Assembly (NCBI RefSeq): GCF_003075075.1
Contig: NZ_QCYM01000016.1
Span: 1 to 64,000 of the forward strand
Reading direction: 5' to 3'
Origin: Labrenzia sp. 011
Lineage (GTDB): Bacteria > Pseudomonadota > Alphaproteobacteria > Rhizobiales > Stappiaceae
Length of the DNA: 64,000 nucleotides
The position numbers and the translations under genes are program-made. The notes under the pieces were generated by a model. It saw nothing but the letters and a program-made list of their open reading frames with translations. It did no database searches and was not told the origin of the DNA. This document shows, piece after piece, positions 37,246 to 46,103 of the stretch (positions are counted from its first letter, which is position 1; each line of letters begins with the position of its first letter).

Positions 37246-38436
37246 TCATTCGAAGGACGCCCGCTGCCAGTCTTTCGCAAGATCCAGCCACAGAATGGCC
37301 GCTGCGAGGCAGGGAATGATCGAGGCAAGCGTCAGCGCAAGCAGGGTCCCCTGTGTTCCGAACCTGTCCATGAGAACGGATCCGATCAGCGGCGCGACGG
37401 CGGCAGCGATCAGCATCGGCATAGCCAGACGCCCCATCATGTACGGGTAATCCTCGGCACCGAAGGCTGCCAGCGGCAGCGCCCCGCGGGCAATCGACCA
37501 GAGCCCGTTGCCTGCACCATAGGCCAGAAGGGCCACCGCTGCCGGTATCCCTGTCAGCAGGCCAGCAAAGCCGAACAGGACAAAGGCGGTGGATGCGATC
37601 ATCGTCCAGACCGGATGGTGCCGTCCCTTGCCGAGCATCTCCAGAACACGGGCGCCGACCTGCGCCGGGCCGATCAGTGTTCCCAGCCCGACGGCGGCCG
37701 CGAGCGCATAACCCTTGGCGGTCAGGATCGTGATGAGATGGACGGACCAGACCGTGGCGATCATGGCCAGCAGCGTTCCGGCGACCGCTATGCACCAGAA
37801 CCGTAACCGGAAGGTGTTCCGCGCCCCGTCCTGGCGAGGTGCGGACGGGACCGCCTTTACGGGAACAGGTTGCGCGCCGGGCACCGCAAACCAGCACATG
37901 GGCGCCGTGACCAGCACATGGACACCCGCATAGATCAGGCAGGTTGCTCTCCAGCCGTAGCTCTCGACAAGCAGGGCGGAAATCGGCCAGCAGACCGTGC
38001 TGGCGAAGCCGCCCCAGAGCGTCAGGGCCGTAATTGCGGAGCGGGCCTCGGTCCGGTAGAGATGGCCCAGGCTGGAGAAAGCCGCATCGTAAAGTCCCGC
38101 AGACATGCCCATGCCCACAAGGCACCAGGCCGCGAAGTAAAGCGGCAAGGTCGTGGCAAAGCCGAGCAAGGCAAGCCCGCAGGCAAGCAAAAGCATGCCG
38201 ACGGCCATGACCCGCCGTCCCCCTTCGGCCTGGATCAGACGGCCCACTTTCCTTGCGGAGACACCCGAAACAAGCAAGCCGAGAGACACCCCGCCCATGA
38301 TTGACGCGGAACTCCAGCCGGTATCCCGGGCGATCGGCGCGGCGAGAACCGCCAGCAGATAGTAGGAGCTGCCCCAGGCGAGAATCTCGACCACACCGAG
38401 TACGGAAATGATGCGAAGCCGTTCGTTCCGGATCAT
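37246..38436 (-). CDS. MFS transporter
   Basis: A 396-residue carrier with twelve predicted helices. The helix 2-3 loop reads GVSARKVGRLIQAEGGRRVM, a loose form of the MFS motif. The sequence resembles MFS_1 members near the monocarboxylate or arabinose-efflux groups. The N-terminus RIISVLGVVEILAWGSSYYLLAVL is typical of a family of proteobacterial carriers of unknown substrate. ATG 38436 has GGAG upstream, though at long spacing; ATG 38460 is the alternative. It lies alone between minE and prfC. Confidence 0.8.
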   Translation of the reverse strand: MIRNERLRIISVLGVVEILAWGSSYYLLAVLAAPIARDTGWSSASIMGGVSLGLLVSGVSARKVGRLIQAEGGRRVMAVGMLLLACGLALLGFATTLPLYFAAWCLVGMGMSAGLYDAAFSSLGHLYRTEARSAITALTLWGGFASTVCWPISALLVESYGWRATCLIYAGVHVLVTAPMCWFAVPGAQPVPVKAVPSAPRQDGARNTFRLRFWCIAVAGTLLAMIATVWSVHLITILTAKGYALAAAVGLGTLIGPAQVGARVLEMLGKGRHHPVWTMIASTAFVLFGFAGLLTGIPAAVALLAYGAGNGLWSIARGALPLAAFGAEDYPYMMGRLAMPMLIAAAVAPLIGSVLMDRFGTQGTLLALTLASIIPCLAAAILWLDLAKDWQRASFE

Positions 38437-38532
38437 GCAGGTACAGGCTCCACAAGGCATCGGAAGGGACCACTTCCGGGACAGAGAAAGATGCCGCCTT
38501 CACCCTGCCGCATGCATCCTACGGTGCGGCGG

Positions 38533-40134
38533 TCACGCCTCGTAGACGATCTCGCGGGTCTCGCGGAATTTCACGTCCGGGAATTTCTCGGTAATATGAC
38601 CGATCTCCCAGGCGTTCTTGAACAGGAACACAGGCTTGTCGTCGCGGTCGTTGGCGATCGACATGCGGTGGCCCTCGATCATTTTCTGAAGGGTCTGGCT
38701 GTCGGTCTCGATCCAGCGGGCGGTGGTATAGGGCACGGTCTCAAAGCCGATCTCGGTGCCGTATTCGGCCTTCAGCCGGTCGACCACCACGTCGAGCTGC
38801 AGCGCGCCGACGACACCGACGATCCAGTTGGAGCCGAGATCCGGCTTGAAGATCTGGACAAGGCCTTCCTCGGCCAGATCCTGCAGACCCTGACGCATCT
38901 GCTTGACGCGCATGGTGTCGGCCAGACGGACCCGGCGCAGGATTTCCGGCGCGAAGGCCGGCAGGCCGGTGACGTGGATGTTCTCACCTTCGGTCAAGGT
39001 GTCGCCGACGCGCAGCTGGCCATGGTTGGGCACGCCGATGACATCGCCCGGATAGGCGAGGTCGGCGATCTCGCGTTCCTCGGCGAAGAAGAAGATCGGC
39101 GCGGAGACCGCGATCTGCTTGCCGGCACGCACGTGTTTCAGCTTCATGCCCCGCTTGAAGGTGCCCGAGCACAGGCGCAGGAAGGCGATCCGGTCACGGT
39201 GCTTGGGGTCCATGTTGGCCTGGACCTTGAAGACGAAGCCGGTGACCTTGTCCTCGCCCGGCATGATCGTGCGGCCGCCCGTGGCCGGCTGGGAGTGCGG
39301 CGGCGGCGCGAATTCGGCGATGAAGTCGAGCAGTTCTTCGATGCCGTAATCGCGCAGGGCCGAGCCGAAGAACACCGGCGTCAGATGCCCCTCCAGGAAG
39401 CTCTCGCGATCGAATTCGGCATAACCTTCCGCACCGAGTTCAACATTTTCTTCAAGTTCATTGAGAACCCGGTCGAAGACCGTGCCGGTCAGGATCTCGT
39501 CGCCCAGGCCCGAAACGTCCTTGGTCTGGGTGTAGGCCCCTCCCCGCTCGCCGGCGGAGGTATGGAATTTCTTCTTCTGCCAGTCGTAGACGCCGAAGAA
39601 GTCGGACCCCATGCCGACCGGCCAGGTCTGCGGGCTGACATCCAGCGCCAGCGCTTCCTGCACCTCGTCGAGGATTTCCAGCGCGTGACGGCCTTCGCGG
39701 TCGATCTTGTTGACGAAGGTGATGATCGGAATGTCGCGCAGGCGGCAGACCTCGAACAGCTTGCGGGTCTGGGTCTCGATACCCTTGGCGGCATCGATCA
39801 CCATGACGGCGGCATCGACGGCGGTCAGGGTGCGGTAGGTGTCTTCGGAAAAGTCCTCGTGGCCCGGCGTGTCGAGCAGATTGTAGATGATGCCCCGGCG
39901 CTCGAAGGTCATGACGGAGGACGACACGGAGATGCCGCGTTCCTGTTCGATCTTCATCCAGTCGGACCGCGCCCGGCGGCGTTCGCCGCGGGCGCGCACC
40001 TGACCGGCGGCCCGGATCGCGCCGCCCGACAGCAGCAGCTTCTCCGTCAGCGTGGTCTTGCCGGCATCCGGATGGGAAATGATCGCGAAGGTGCGCCGGG
40101 CTTGATAGGGCGCCGTGCCGTTGAGGCTGGTCAT
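38533..40134 (-). CDS. prfC: peptide chain release factor 3
   Basis: A 533-residue translational GTPase that removes RF1/RF2 from the ribosome after termination. G1 is SHPDAGKTTL near residue 20, G2 lies around QERGISVSSSV, G3 is DTPGHEDFSEDT and G4 is VNKIDRE, all intact. The RF3-specific linker between domains and the C-terminal domain are present. AGGAGA precedes the ATG. The gene is divergent from the DUF2585 gene across 179 bp and is probably monocistronic. Confidence 0.96.
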   Translation of the reverse strand: MTSLNGTAPYQARRTFAIISHPDAGKTTLTEKLLLSGGAIRAAGQVRARGERRRARSDWMKIEQERGISVSSSVMTFERRGIIYNLLDTPGHEDFSEDTYRTLTAVDAAVMVIDAAKGIETQTRKLFEVCRLRDIPIITFVNKIDREGRHALEILDEVQEALALDVSPQTWPVGMGSDFFGVYDWQKKKFHTSAGERGGAYTQTKDVSGLGDEILTGTVFDRVLNELEENVELGAEGYAEFDRESFLEGHLTPVFFGSALRDYGIEELLDFIAEFAPPPHSQPATGGRTIMPGEDKVTGFVFKVQANMDPKHRDRIAFLRLCSGTFKRGMKLKHVRAGKQIAVSAPIFFFAEEREIADLAYPGDVIGVPNHGQLRVGDTLTEGENIHVTGLPAFAPEILRRVRLADTMRVKQMRQGLQDLAEEGLVQIFKPDLGSNWIVGVVGALQLDVVVDRLKAEYGTEIGFETVPYTTARWIETDSQTLQKMIEGHRMSIANDRDDKPVFLFKNAWEIGHITEKFPDVKFRETREIVYEA

Positions 40135-40313
40135 GAAGGTCTCCTGATCGCCGTCCGGCGGAGGCGCGCGACCGCGCCGGTAAAACCGGGGGCGCAACCT
40201 GTCAATCAAGACCGGACGGATTGATGTTTCGTTGGCGCAAGGTCATAGAGAGAATCCCGCTGGATTTCCAGCATTGAATCTCTGACGTCCCTTTCCGCCG
40301 CAAGGAGATCGCC

Positions 40314-40868
40314 TTGAGCCACCGCAAATGCCTGATCATCGGCCTTGCCATGATCGCCGCCACCGCCGCCCTCCTGCTGGCCATGGGGCGAATCCCGATC
40401 TGCGAGTGCGGTTATGTGCTTTTCTGGACCCCGGCGGACGATCTTGCCGGCTCGTCCCAGCATATAGCCGACTGGTACACGTTTTCGCACATCATCCACG
40501 GGTTCCTGTTCTATTGGTTCCTGTGGCTCCTGTTCCGGCGCACCAGCGTGTGCCAGCGGGCCCTCGGCGCAATCTTCATCGAAGCCACCTGGGAACTGCT
40601 GGAAAACAGCCCGTGGATCATCGACCGCTATCGGGAAGCGACCATTGCGGTCGGCTATACCGGCGACAGCGTTCTGAACTCGGTCTTCGACATTGTGTGG
40701 ATGCTGGCCGGCTTCTTCTTCGCCTGGCGTCTGCCTGTCTGGGTGACGGTCCTGACCGGCATTTTCTTCGAGCTTCTGGCGCTCTGGGTCATCCGGGACA
40801 ATCTGACCCTGAACGTCGTGATGCTGGTCTATCCGATCGAGGCGATCAGGGTCTGGCAGGGCGGGTGA
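40314..40868 (+). CDS. UPF0314 / DUF2585 family membrane protein
   Basis: A 184-residue integral membrane protein with about five helices. Conserved family residues are visible in CECGYVLFWTPADD and EATWELLENSPWIIDRYREAT, the latter an amphipathic stretch of conserved acids. The function is unknown; the family is largely alphaproteobacterial. Translation starts at TTG 40314: AAGGAG lies eight bases upstream, while the first in-frame ATG is 12 codons later and lacks a site. Confidence 0.85.
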   Translation: MSHRKCLIIGLAMIAATAALLLAMGRIPICECGYVLFWTPADDLAGSSQHIADWYTFSHIIHGFLFYWFLWLLFRRTSVCQRALGAIFIEATWELLENSPWIIDRYREATIAVGYTGDSVLNSVFDIVWMLAGFFFAWRLPVWVTVLTGIFFELLALWVIRDNLTLNVVMLVYPIEAIRVWQGG

Positions 40869-40895
40869 CCCGAGGCGCGACAAAGTCCCGGCCGT

Positions 40896-41570
40896 TCACA
40901 GGTGGAACAGCTTGTGTTTCTTCAGCAGCTCGATGAGAACTTCGCGCGCGTCCTGCCGGTGGCTCCTGTGGCGCTCGCGGGCAAGCGCCGCCTCGCCCTT
41001 GCGGATCGCGTCGAAGACCGCCCGGTGGTCCTCGTTGGATTTCACCGGAAGGGGCCGGATATAGAGGGTCATCGCCCGGGCCCGGCGGACCTGGTTGGAC
41101 ATCATGGAGACGATCGACTGGACGCGCGAATTTCCGCCAAGGCGCACGAGCTCGTCGTGGAAGGCGTTGTCGGCGAGCGCCCAGGCTTCCCGGTCCTCGC
41201 GGGCCAGCGCGTCCTCCATGGCCTCGATCGCCTGCTTGAGCGCACCAAGATCCTCGTCGGAATAGCCCGCTTTCGCCGCTTCCTCGGCCGCCAGGGCCTC
41301 AAGTTCAGTCAGGACGGCGTAGATCTCTTCCATGTCCTTGAGCGACAGGGTTGCGATCCGCACGCCCTTGCGCGGACGCACTTCCAGAAGACCCTGCTGC
41401 GCCAGCATCAAGGTCGCCTCACGCACCGGGGTGCGTGACATGCCGAGCCGGTCGGCCAGTTCGCTTTCCAGGTGATCGGAGCCCGCGGCCAGTTCGCCGT
41501 CGAAGATCAACTGACGGATCTGCTCCATCGCCTGCGTGGTGATCGTTTTTGGTTTCTGTGCCTCAAGCAC
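40896..41570 (-). CDS. GntR family (FCD) transcriptional regulator
   Basis: A 224-residue regulator of the FadR/FCD branch. The N-terminal winged helix has LESELADRLGMSRTPVREATLMLAQQG split across residues 33-60. The C-terminal helical FCD domain contains DNAFHDELVRLGGN, with likely metal- or carboxylate-binding residues. GTG 41570 is preferred: GGGGG lies eight bases upstream, and the start overlaps the stop of the upstream dehydrogenase by eight bases. It is encoded with that dehydrogenase, divergent from the TRAP cluster. The palindrome at 42718-42743 is the likely operator, and a sugar acid or hydroxy acid the likely inducer. Confidence 0.87.
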   Translation of the reverse strand: MLEAQKPKTITTQAMEQIRQLIFDGELAAGSDHLESELADRLGMSRTPVREATLMLAQQGLLEVRPRKGVRIATLSLKDMEEIYAVLTELEALAAEEAAKAGYSDEDLGALKQAIEAMEDALAREDREAWALADNAFHDELVRLGGNSRVQSIVSMMSNQVRRARAMTLYIRPLPVKSNEDHRAVFDAIRKGEAALARERHRSHRQDAREVLIELLKKHKLFHL

Positions 41571-42600
41571 CGGCAAACCCCCGGATTTTTCGCCCCAGCC
41601 GGTCGGACTCATAAATCGCCTGTTCGATCGCGATGACCCTGAGATAGTCGCGCGCCGTATTCTCCAACGGTTTTCTGTCCAGAAGACCGTCGATCACGTG
41701 GTTTATCAGATTCCCGACGCAATCACCGCCAAAGCCCTGCCATTGCCTGGCGGCGAGCAGGACCGTGTCCTGCTGCTCGCCGAAAGCCCGCTGGCGCACG
41801 GAGCCGTCGCCCGAAAGCGTGAGGGTTCCCCCGGTGCATTCGACCAGGGCTTCTCCAAGAGTGGTACGGCAGTTTTCCGCTGCATGGTCCAGCAGACGGT
41901 TGCCATCGAACAGGGCCCGCACACCGTCCGCGTAATCGAAGATGAAGTAACCGGCGTCCTCTCCCTTGATCACGGGATTCAGCCGGCGCAGATCCGCATA
42001 GACCGCTTCAGGTTCGCCGAGCAGGTAGCGGAAGGTATCGACCCAGTGAACGCCGGTCTCGTGGATCAACAGCCTCGGCATCTGCTGAAAATAGGGCTGG
42101 CGGTCGAGATAGGCCCGGGGCCCCTGCCCGTCCCCCGTCCTGAGCCGGAAGGTTATCTGCATCGGATCGCCGAGAAGTCTGCTGTCCAGCACCTGACGGA
42201 TGGCGCGGTACCATGGCTGAAAGCGGAAGTTCTCGTGAATGACAAGCGTGACGCCGGCTGCTTCCGCAAGGTCCGTGGCCTTCCTGGCCTCTTCCAGCGA
42301 CATGCAGAAAGGCTTCTGGCAGATGATGGCCCTGACGCCGGCCGCGATCGCCCGCTTGATCGCGTCGAAATGCGTCGGCGGCGGCGTGATGATGTCCAGC
42401 AGGTCCGGCCCGGACGTTTCCAGCATGGCGTCCAGATCGTCATAGGCCGGAAGGCCGGTGGCTTCCGCCTTGCTCCGGTCCCGGTCACAGGCCCCCACGA
42501 GACGGGCGCGCGGAACCCGGCTCCATGCCTCATAATGGAACTGCGCGAAATATCCGGCGCCGAGACAGGCCACCCGCATGGCTTTTGTGCCGTCCTTCAT
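41563..42600 (-). CDS. Gfo/Idh/MocA family oxidoreductase
   Basis: A 345-residue NAD(P)-dependent dehydrogenase. The Rossmann motif is CLGAGYFAQFHYEAW (GxGxxA type). The family EKP motif appears as CQKPFCMS near residue 95, so Gln replaces the usual Glu while the catalytic Lys remains. The C-terminal domain has LIHETGVHWVDTFRYLLGEP with the catalytic His. It would oxidise a sugar, sugar acid or polyol. ATG 42600 is chosen because GGAGG lies nine bases upstream; an ATG three codons earlier is too close to that site. It is the first gene of the operon with gntR. Confidence 0.85.
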   Translation of the reverse strand: MKDGTKAMRVACLGAGYFAQFHYEAWSRVPRARLVGACDRDRSKAEATGLPAYDDLDAMLETSGPDLLDIITPPPTHFDAIKRAIAAGVRAIICQKPFCMSLEEARKATDLAEAAGVTLVIHENFRFQPWYRAIRQVLDSRLLGDPMQITFRLRTGDGQGPRAYLDRQPYFQQMPRLLIHETGVHWVDTFRYLLGEPEAVYADLRRLNPVIKGEDAGYFIFDYADGVRALFDGNRLLDHAAENCRTTLGEALVECTGGTLTLSGDGSVRQRAFGEQQDTVLLAARQWQGFGGDCVGNLINHVIDGLLDRKPLENTARDYLRVIAIEQAIYESDRLGRKIRGFAGA

Positions 42601-42717
42601 GGTTTTCATCCTCCTCCCGCGTTCCACCGGCCCGGCCGCTCATGCCGGCGGCCTGTGCGGACCGGTGTCCGCATCGCTTGTTTTTTTGATAGTCGACATT
42701 GCTGTCGTTGACAAGGG

Positions 42718-42743
42718 ATTGATTTGCGTATACGCAATCCAAT
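42718..42743. promoter_or_regulatory. GntR-type operator palindrome over the dctP promoter
   Basis: TTGCGTATACGCAA (42724-42737) is a perfect 14-bp palindrome, extended by ATTG and CAAT arms to 26 bp with only two mismatched positions. TTGACA at 42708-42713, with TATACG 15 bp on, suggests that it overlaps a promoter reading toward dctP. The nearby FCD-GntR protein is the obvious ligand. Confidence 0.8.
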
Positions 42744-42789
42744 GTTTAAATCAATACGGCCTTTGGAGCGGCCGTGGGAGGAGATTGAG

Positions 42790-43803
42790 ATGCTTGACAA
42801 GAAAACCCTGAGCCGCCTGGCCCTGAGCACCGCCATCCTGGTGGCCGGCATGGGCAATGCATGGGCCGTGGAGACCCTTCGGTTCAGCCACACCGACAAT
42901 CCGGGCGGTTCGCGCCAGGCAGCGGCGGAGCTGTTCGCGGAAAAGGTCGCCGAATATACGGACGGGCGTTATGAAGTGCAGATCTTCCCGTCGGGCCAGA
43001 TCGCCAACGATCCGAAAGCCATCGAACTTCTGCAGCTTGGCGGCATCGACTTCACCGTATCTGCAACGGGCAGCTACGCGACCCATCTGCCCAGCCTGAA
43101 CCTGACCGCCATGCCCTTCCTGGTCGACACCTACGAGCAGGGCTGGGAACTTTACGACAATTCGGAATGGCTGCAGGGCGAATTCGCCAAGCTTCCGGAA
43201 AAGGGTTTCCGGGTCCTGTCGACCTGGGAAGCCGGGTTCCGCAGCTTCACGACCAATGAGCCCCTGAACACTCCCGAAGACGCCGAATCCATGAAGATGC
43301 GTGTCTTCCCGAACGACATGATCCGCTGGTCCATGGAAGCAATCGGTTTCCAGACCGTCGTCATGCCGATTACCGAAGTCTATCTTTCCATCCAGCAGGG
43401 CATCGTGAACGGTCAGGAAAACCCGGTCGACACGATCAAGTCGCTGCGGTTTTATGAAGTCGCTCCCTACATCACCCTGACCCGTCACGTTTACAGCCCC
43501 CTCCCGCTGACGATCGCGGAGAAGACCTGGCAGTCCTTTTCCGACGAAGACCGGGAAGCGGTCCTGAAGGCGGCCGTCGAATCCGCAGCGTTCAGCCGCA
43601 ACCTGGTCAAGAGCTCGGTCGAGAGCCAGCTCGCGGAAATGCAGGAAGACGGCGCTACGGTGACCGTGCCGGACATCGGCCCGTTCCGCGACGCGGTGCA
43701 GCCGGTCTATGCCAAGGCCAAGGAAGTCTACGGCGAACAGGCCGTCAACGACATCCTGGGCGATGCCGCGGCCATCCGCGAGCAGCTGCCTGCCAAGAAC
43801 TGA
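42790..43803 (+). CDS. dctP: TRAP transporter substrate-binding protein DctP
   Basis: A 337-residue periplasmic binding protein with a Sec signal peptide (about residues 1-27, cleaved near AWA). The DctP fold shows FSHTDNPGGSRQAAAELFAEKV, then YEVQIFPSGQI, and the carboxylate-binding Arg in MKMRVFPNDM near residue 175. Ligands of the family are organic acids, sugar acids or ectoine-like compounds. GGAGGAG precedes the ATG. The gene is followed by a hairpin, then dctQ and dctM, and is controlled by the upstream palindrome. Confidence 0.9.
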   Translation: MLDKKTLSRLALSTAILVAGMGNAWAVETLRFSHTDNPGGSRQAAAELFAEKVAEYTDGRYEVQIFPSGQIANDPKAIELLQLGGIDFTVSATGSYATHLPSLNLTAMPFLVDTYEQGWELYDNSEWLQGEFAKLPEKGFRVLSTWEAGFRSFTTNEPLNTPEDAESMKMRVFPNDMIRWSMEAIGFQTVVMPITEVYLSIQQGIVNGQENPVDTIKSLRFYEVAPYITLTRHVYSPLPLTIAEKTWQSFSDEDREAVLKAAVESAAFSRNLVKSSVESQLAEMQEDGATVTVPDIGPFRDAVQPVYAKAKEVYGEQAVNDILGDAAAIREQLPAKN

Positions 43804-43826
43804 TCTGGCGACTTGAGTTAAAATCC

Positions 43827-43862
43827 GGCCGGAACCCGGGAGTTTCCTGCGCGGTTCCGGCC
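43827..43862 (+). terminator. attenuator-like hairpin between dctP and dctQ
   Basis: GGCCGGAACC (43827-43836) pairs perfectly with GGTTCCGGCC (43853-43862), then CTTTCCTC. It would limit read-through from the abundant binding-protein mRNA to the membrane subunits. Confidence 0.7.
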
Positions 43863-43888
43863 CTTTCCTCAAATTAAAGAGATGTGCC

Positions 43889-44419
43889 TTGGATTACCGT
43901 GATCATTATCCGGCCGTTTTGCGCTGGCTCAGTCATCTGGTCGACCTCAGCCTGGTGCTCGGTGGCTTTTCGATCGTCGCCCTGGTGTTCTGCAACGCAT
44001 CGCTGCGGGGCTTCGCCGGGTTCGACCTGGCCTGGTCACTTGAAGTCACCAGCTTCCTGCTGCTGTGGAGCACATTCATCGGCTGTGCCGGTGCCGTTGC
44101 GCGCGGCGCGCACATGCGGGTGACGGAGATTGTCGAAAGTCTCTTTCCGCGCACGGCGCAACGTCTGCTGTCCGTGACGATCGACGTGATCATCGCCGTG
44201 CTGCTGATCAGCCTGATCTACACCGGCTACCACATCTCGGTGCATACCTGGGCGCAGAAGACGACCGTGCTCTACTGGCCGGTAGGTCTCCTGTATGCCT
44301 CCATGCCCGTGGGCATGACGCTGACCCTGATCTTCCATCTCTTCAACATGGTGTTCGACATGCGGAACCCGGTGGTTCCGCATGCAATTCACACCGACGG
44401 CGGCGAGACCCTGACATGA
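43889..44419 (+). CDS. dctQ: TRAP transporter small permease DctQ
   Basis: A 176-residue small membrane subunit with four helices, for example SLVLGGFSIVALVFCNASLR and VTSFLLLWSTFIGCAGAVA. The DctQ motif is in the loop GAVARGAHMRVTEIVE. It has a TTG start at 43889 with AAAGAG about 8 bases upstream. An out-of-frame ATG at 43882 opens a six-codon reading frame that ends inside the gene. The stop overlaps the dctM start (ATGA). Confidence 0.85.
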   Translation: MDYRDHYPAVLRWLSHLVDLSLVLGGFSIVALVFCNASLRGFAGFDLAWSLEVTSFLLLWSTFIGCAGAVARGAHMRVTEIVESLFPRTAQRLLSVTIDVIIAVLLISLIYTGYHISVHTWAQKTTVLYWPVGLLYASMPVGMTLTLIFHLFNMVFDMRNPVVPHAIHTDGGETLT

Positions 44420-45699
44420 TCCTGCTCTTCGTTGTTGCGGTCTTCCTGACCACCATCTTTCTCGGCGTTCCCCTGGTCTGGGCCATCCTGATCACGGCCG
44501 TTCTGCCGATCCTGGTTTTCGACCTCGGCTATCCGCTGCAGGCGCTTTACCTGAATTTCATCGGCGGGGTGGAGCCCAACCACTTCCTGGCGATCCCGCT
44601 GTTCATCGTCGCCGGCGAAATGATGAGCCGCGGCGGCGTCGGCCTGCGCATCATCGGCTTTGCCCGCGCCGCCTTCGGTTTCATGGCGGGTGGTCTCGGC
44701 ATGGTCGTCGTCGGCGCCTCGATGATTTTCGGCGGCATTTCGGGCTCGGCGATCGCGGATTCGGCGGCCATCGGCTCGGTGATGATCAAGAACATGTCCC
44801 GGGAGGGCTACAACACAGCCTTTGCCGCCGGGCTCGTCGCCGCCGCCGGCACGATCGGCATCATCATCCCGCCGTCCATTCCCATGCTGATCTACGGGTT
44901 TGTCGGCAATGTTTCCGTTGCGGACCTGTTTCTCGGCGGCATGATCCCCGGCCTGCTCTTCGGCGCGCTGTTCATGGCGGTGTGCTACTACGTCGGCAAG
45001 ACGACCAAATGCGATCCGGGCGGCCGGAAGACGAGCATGAGGGAACTGAGAGCCTCCTTCATCAGCACGGCGCCTGCCCTTTTCATGCCGGTCCTGATCC
45101 TCGGCGGCATCTTCACCGGCTGGGTCACCCCGACGGAATCCGCCGCGCTGGCGGTGGTCTACGGCCTTTTTGTCACCACTGTCATCTATCGGGATTTCCA
45201 GCTGAGGGACCTGCCACGCCTGCTGGTCGATTCCTTCATCACCAGCGCGGTGGTGATGGTGGTGATCGGTGCGACGACCGTGCTCGGCTGGCTGATCACG
45301 CTGGAACAGATGCCGCAGATCCTGGTCAGCTTCGTGCAGGAGTATTCCTCCGGCCCCTGGATGTTCCTGCTGATGGTCAACGTCGTGCTTCTGATCCTCG
45401 GACTCGTGCTCGACCCCGTGCCGGCCATCCTTCTGACGGCCCCCCTGTTCCTGCCGACAGCCATGGCCTTCGGTGTCGATCCCGTCCATCTCGGCGTGAT
45501 CATGACCTGCAATGTTGCCGTCGGCCTGTTCACGCCGCCGGTCGGCGCCACGCTCTATGTCGCCTCGCGGATTTCCGGTGTCGGCGTGCTGTCCATCGCC
45601 CGCAGCATGGCGCCCCTCTATATCGCCGCCATCGCCGCCCTGCTTGCGGTGACCTACATCCCCGCGGTTTCGATGGGTATGGTGCATCTGTTCCGCTAG
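44416..45699 (+). CDS. dctM: TRAP transporter large permease DctM
   Basis: A 427-residue large TRAP permease with eleven or twelve helices, carrying the cation-coupled transport path. Family landmarks include FLAIPLFIVAGEMMSRGG, GASMIFGGISGSAIADSAAIGS, IIPPSIPMLIYG and NVAVGLFTPPVGATLYV, each containing the conserved Gly/Pro/Ser residues. Coupled to dctQ by a four-base overlap. Together with DctP it forms one complete TRAP system. Confidence 0.92.
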   Translation: MILLFVVAVFLTTIFLGVPLVWAILITAVLPILVFDLGYPLQALYLNFIGGVEPNHFLAIPLFIVAGEMMSRGGVGLRIIGFARAAFGFMAGGLGMVVVGASMIFGGISGSAIADSAAIGSVMIKNMSREGYNTAFAAGLVAAAGTIGIIIPPSIPMLIYGFVGNVSVADLFLGGMIPGLLFGALFMAVCYYVGKTTKCDPGGRKTSMRELRASFISTAPALFMPVLILGGIFTGWVTPTESAALAVVYGLFVTTVIYRDFQLRDLPRLLVDSFITSAVVMVVIGATTVLGWLITLEQMPQILVSFVQEYSSGPWMFLLMVNVVLLILGLVLDPVPAILLTAPLFLPTAMAFGVDPVHLGVIMTCNVAVGLFTPPVGATLYVASRISGVGVLSIARSMAPLYIAAIAALLAVTYIPAVSMGMVHLFR

Positions 45700-45812
45700 A
45701 TCTCGGAGCCCCTCCGGCCCATCCCGGACGGAGGGACGGAGGTCGATCGTTTTCAAAATATCAGAGCCCCCGGCGAACAACGCCCGCAGGAGAGGCTCAG
45801 GGAGTGGAAAGA

Positions 45813-46103
45813 ATGTTCGCAGTCACCGTAGTCTTCGAGATCCACGACGGCCAGTTCGAGACCTTCATGCCTCTCATGGTTGCCAATGCACAGGCATCTG
45901 TGAAGCAGGAGCCCGGATGCAGCCGGTTTGACGTGTGCACCGATCCAGACAGGCCCGGAGAGGTCTTTCTCTACGAGCTTTATGACGATGAGGCCGCCTT
46001 CAAGGCCCATCTCGAGACACCGCATTTCGCGGAATTCGACAGGATCGGCAGCCCCATGATCGCCAACAAGACCCTGCGTACCTACGCACAGGTGGCGTCA
46101 TGA
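45813..46103 (+). CDS. antibiotic biosynthesis monooxygenase (ABM) domain protein
   Basis: A 96-residue single-domain ABM/ferredoxin-like fold protein (putative quinol monooxygenase, YgiN-like). It has FEIHDGQFETFMPLM, the conserved EPGCSRFDV strand, FLYELYDDEAAFKAH and LETPHFAEF. Such dimeric enzymes oxidise aromatic or enediol compounds without a cofactor, though many have no known substrate. GGGAG precedes the ATG. The stop overlaps the next gene's start by four bases, tying it to the catabolic operon. Confidence 0.82.
   Translation: MFAVTVVFEIHDGQFETFMPLMVANAQASVKQEPGCSRFDVCTDPDRPGEVFLYELYDDEAAFKAHLETPHFAEFDRIGSPMIANKTLRTYAQVAS

Noticed and set aside
44389..45780. 463-codon minus-strand frame opposite dctM
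   Set aside because: Composition is extreme (Asp/His/Gln/Arg), as expected for the complement of a hydrophobic membrane protein. dctM motifs are unambiguous.
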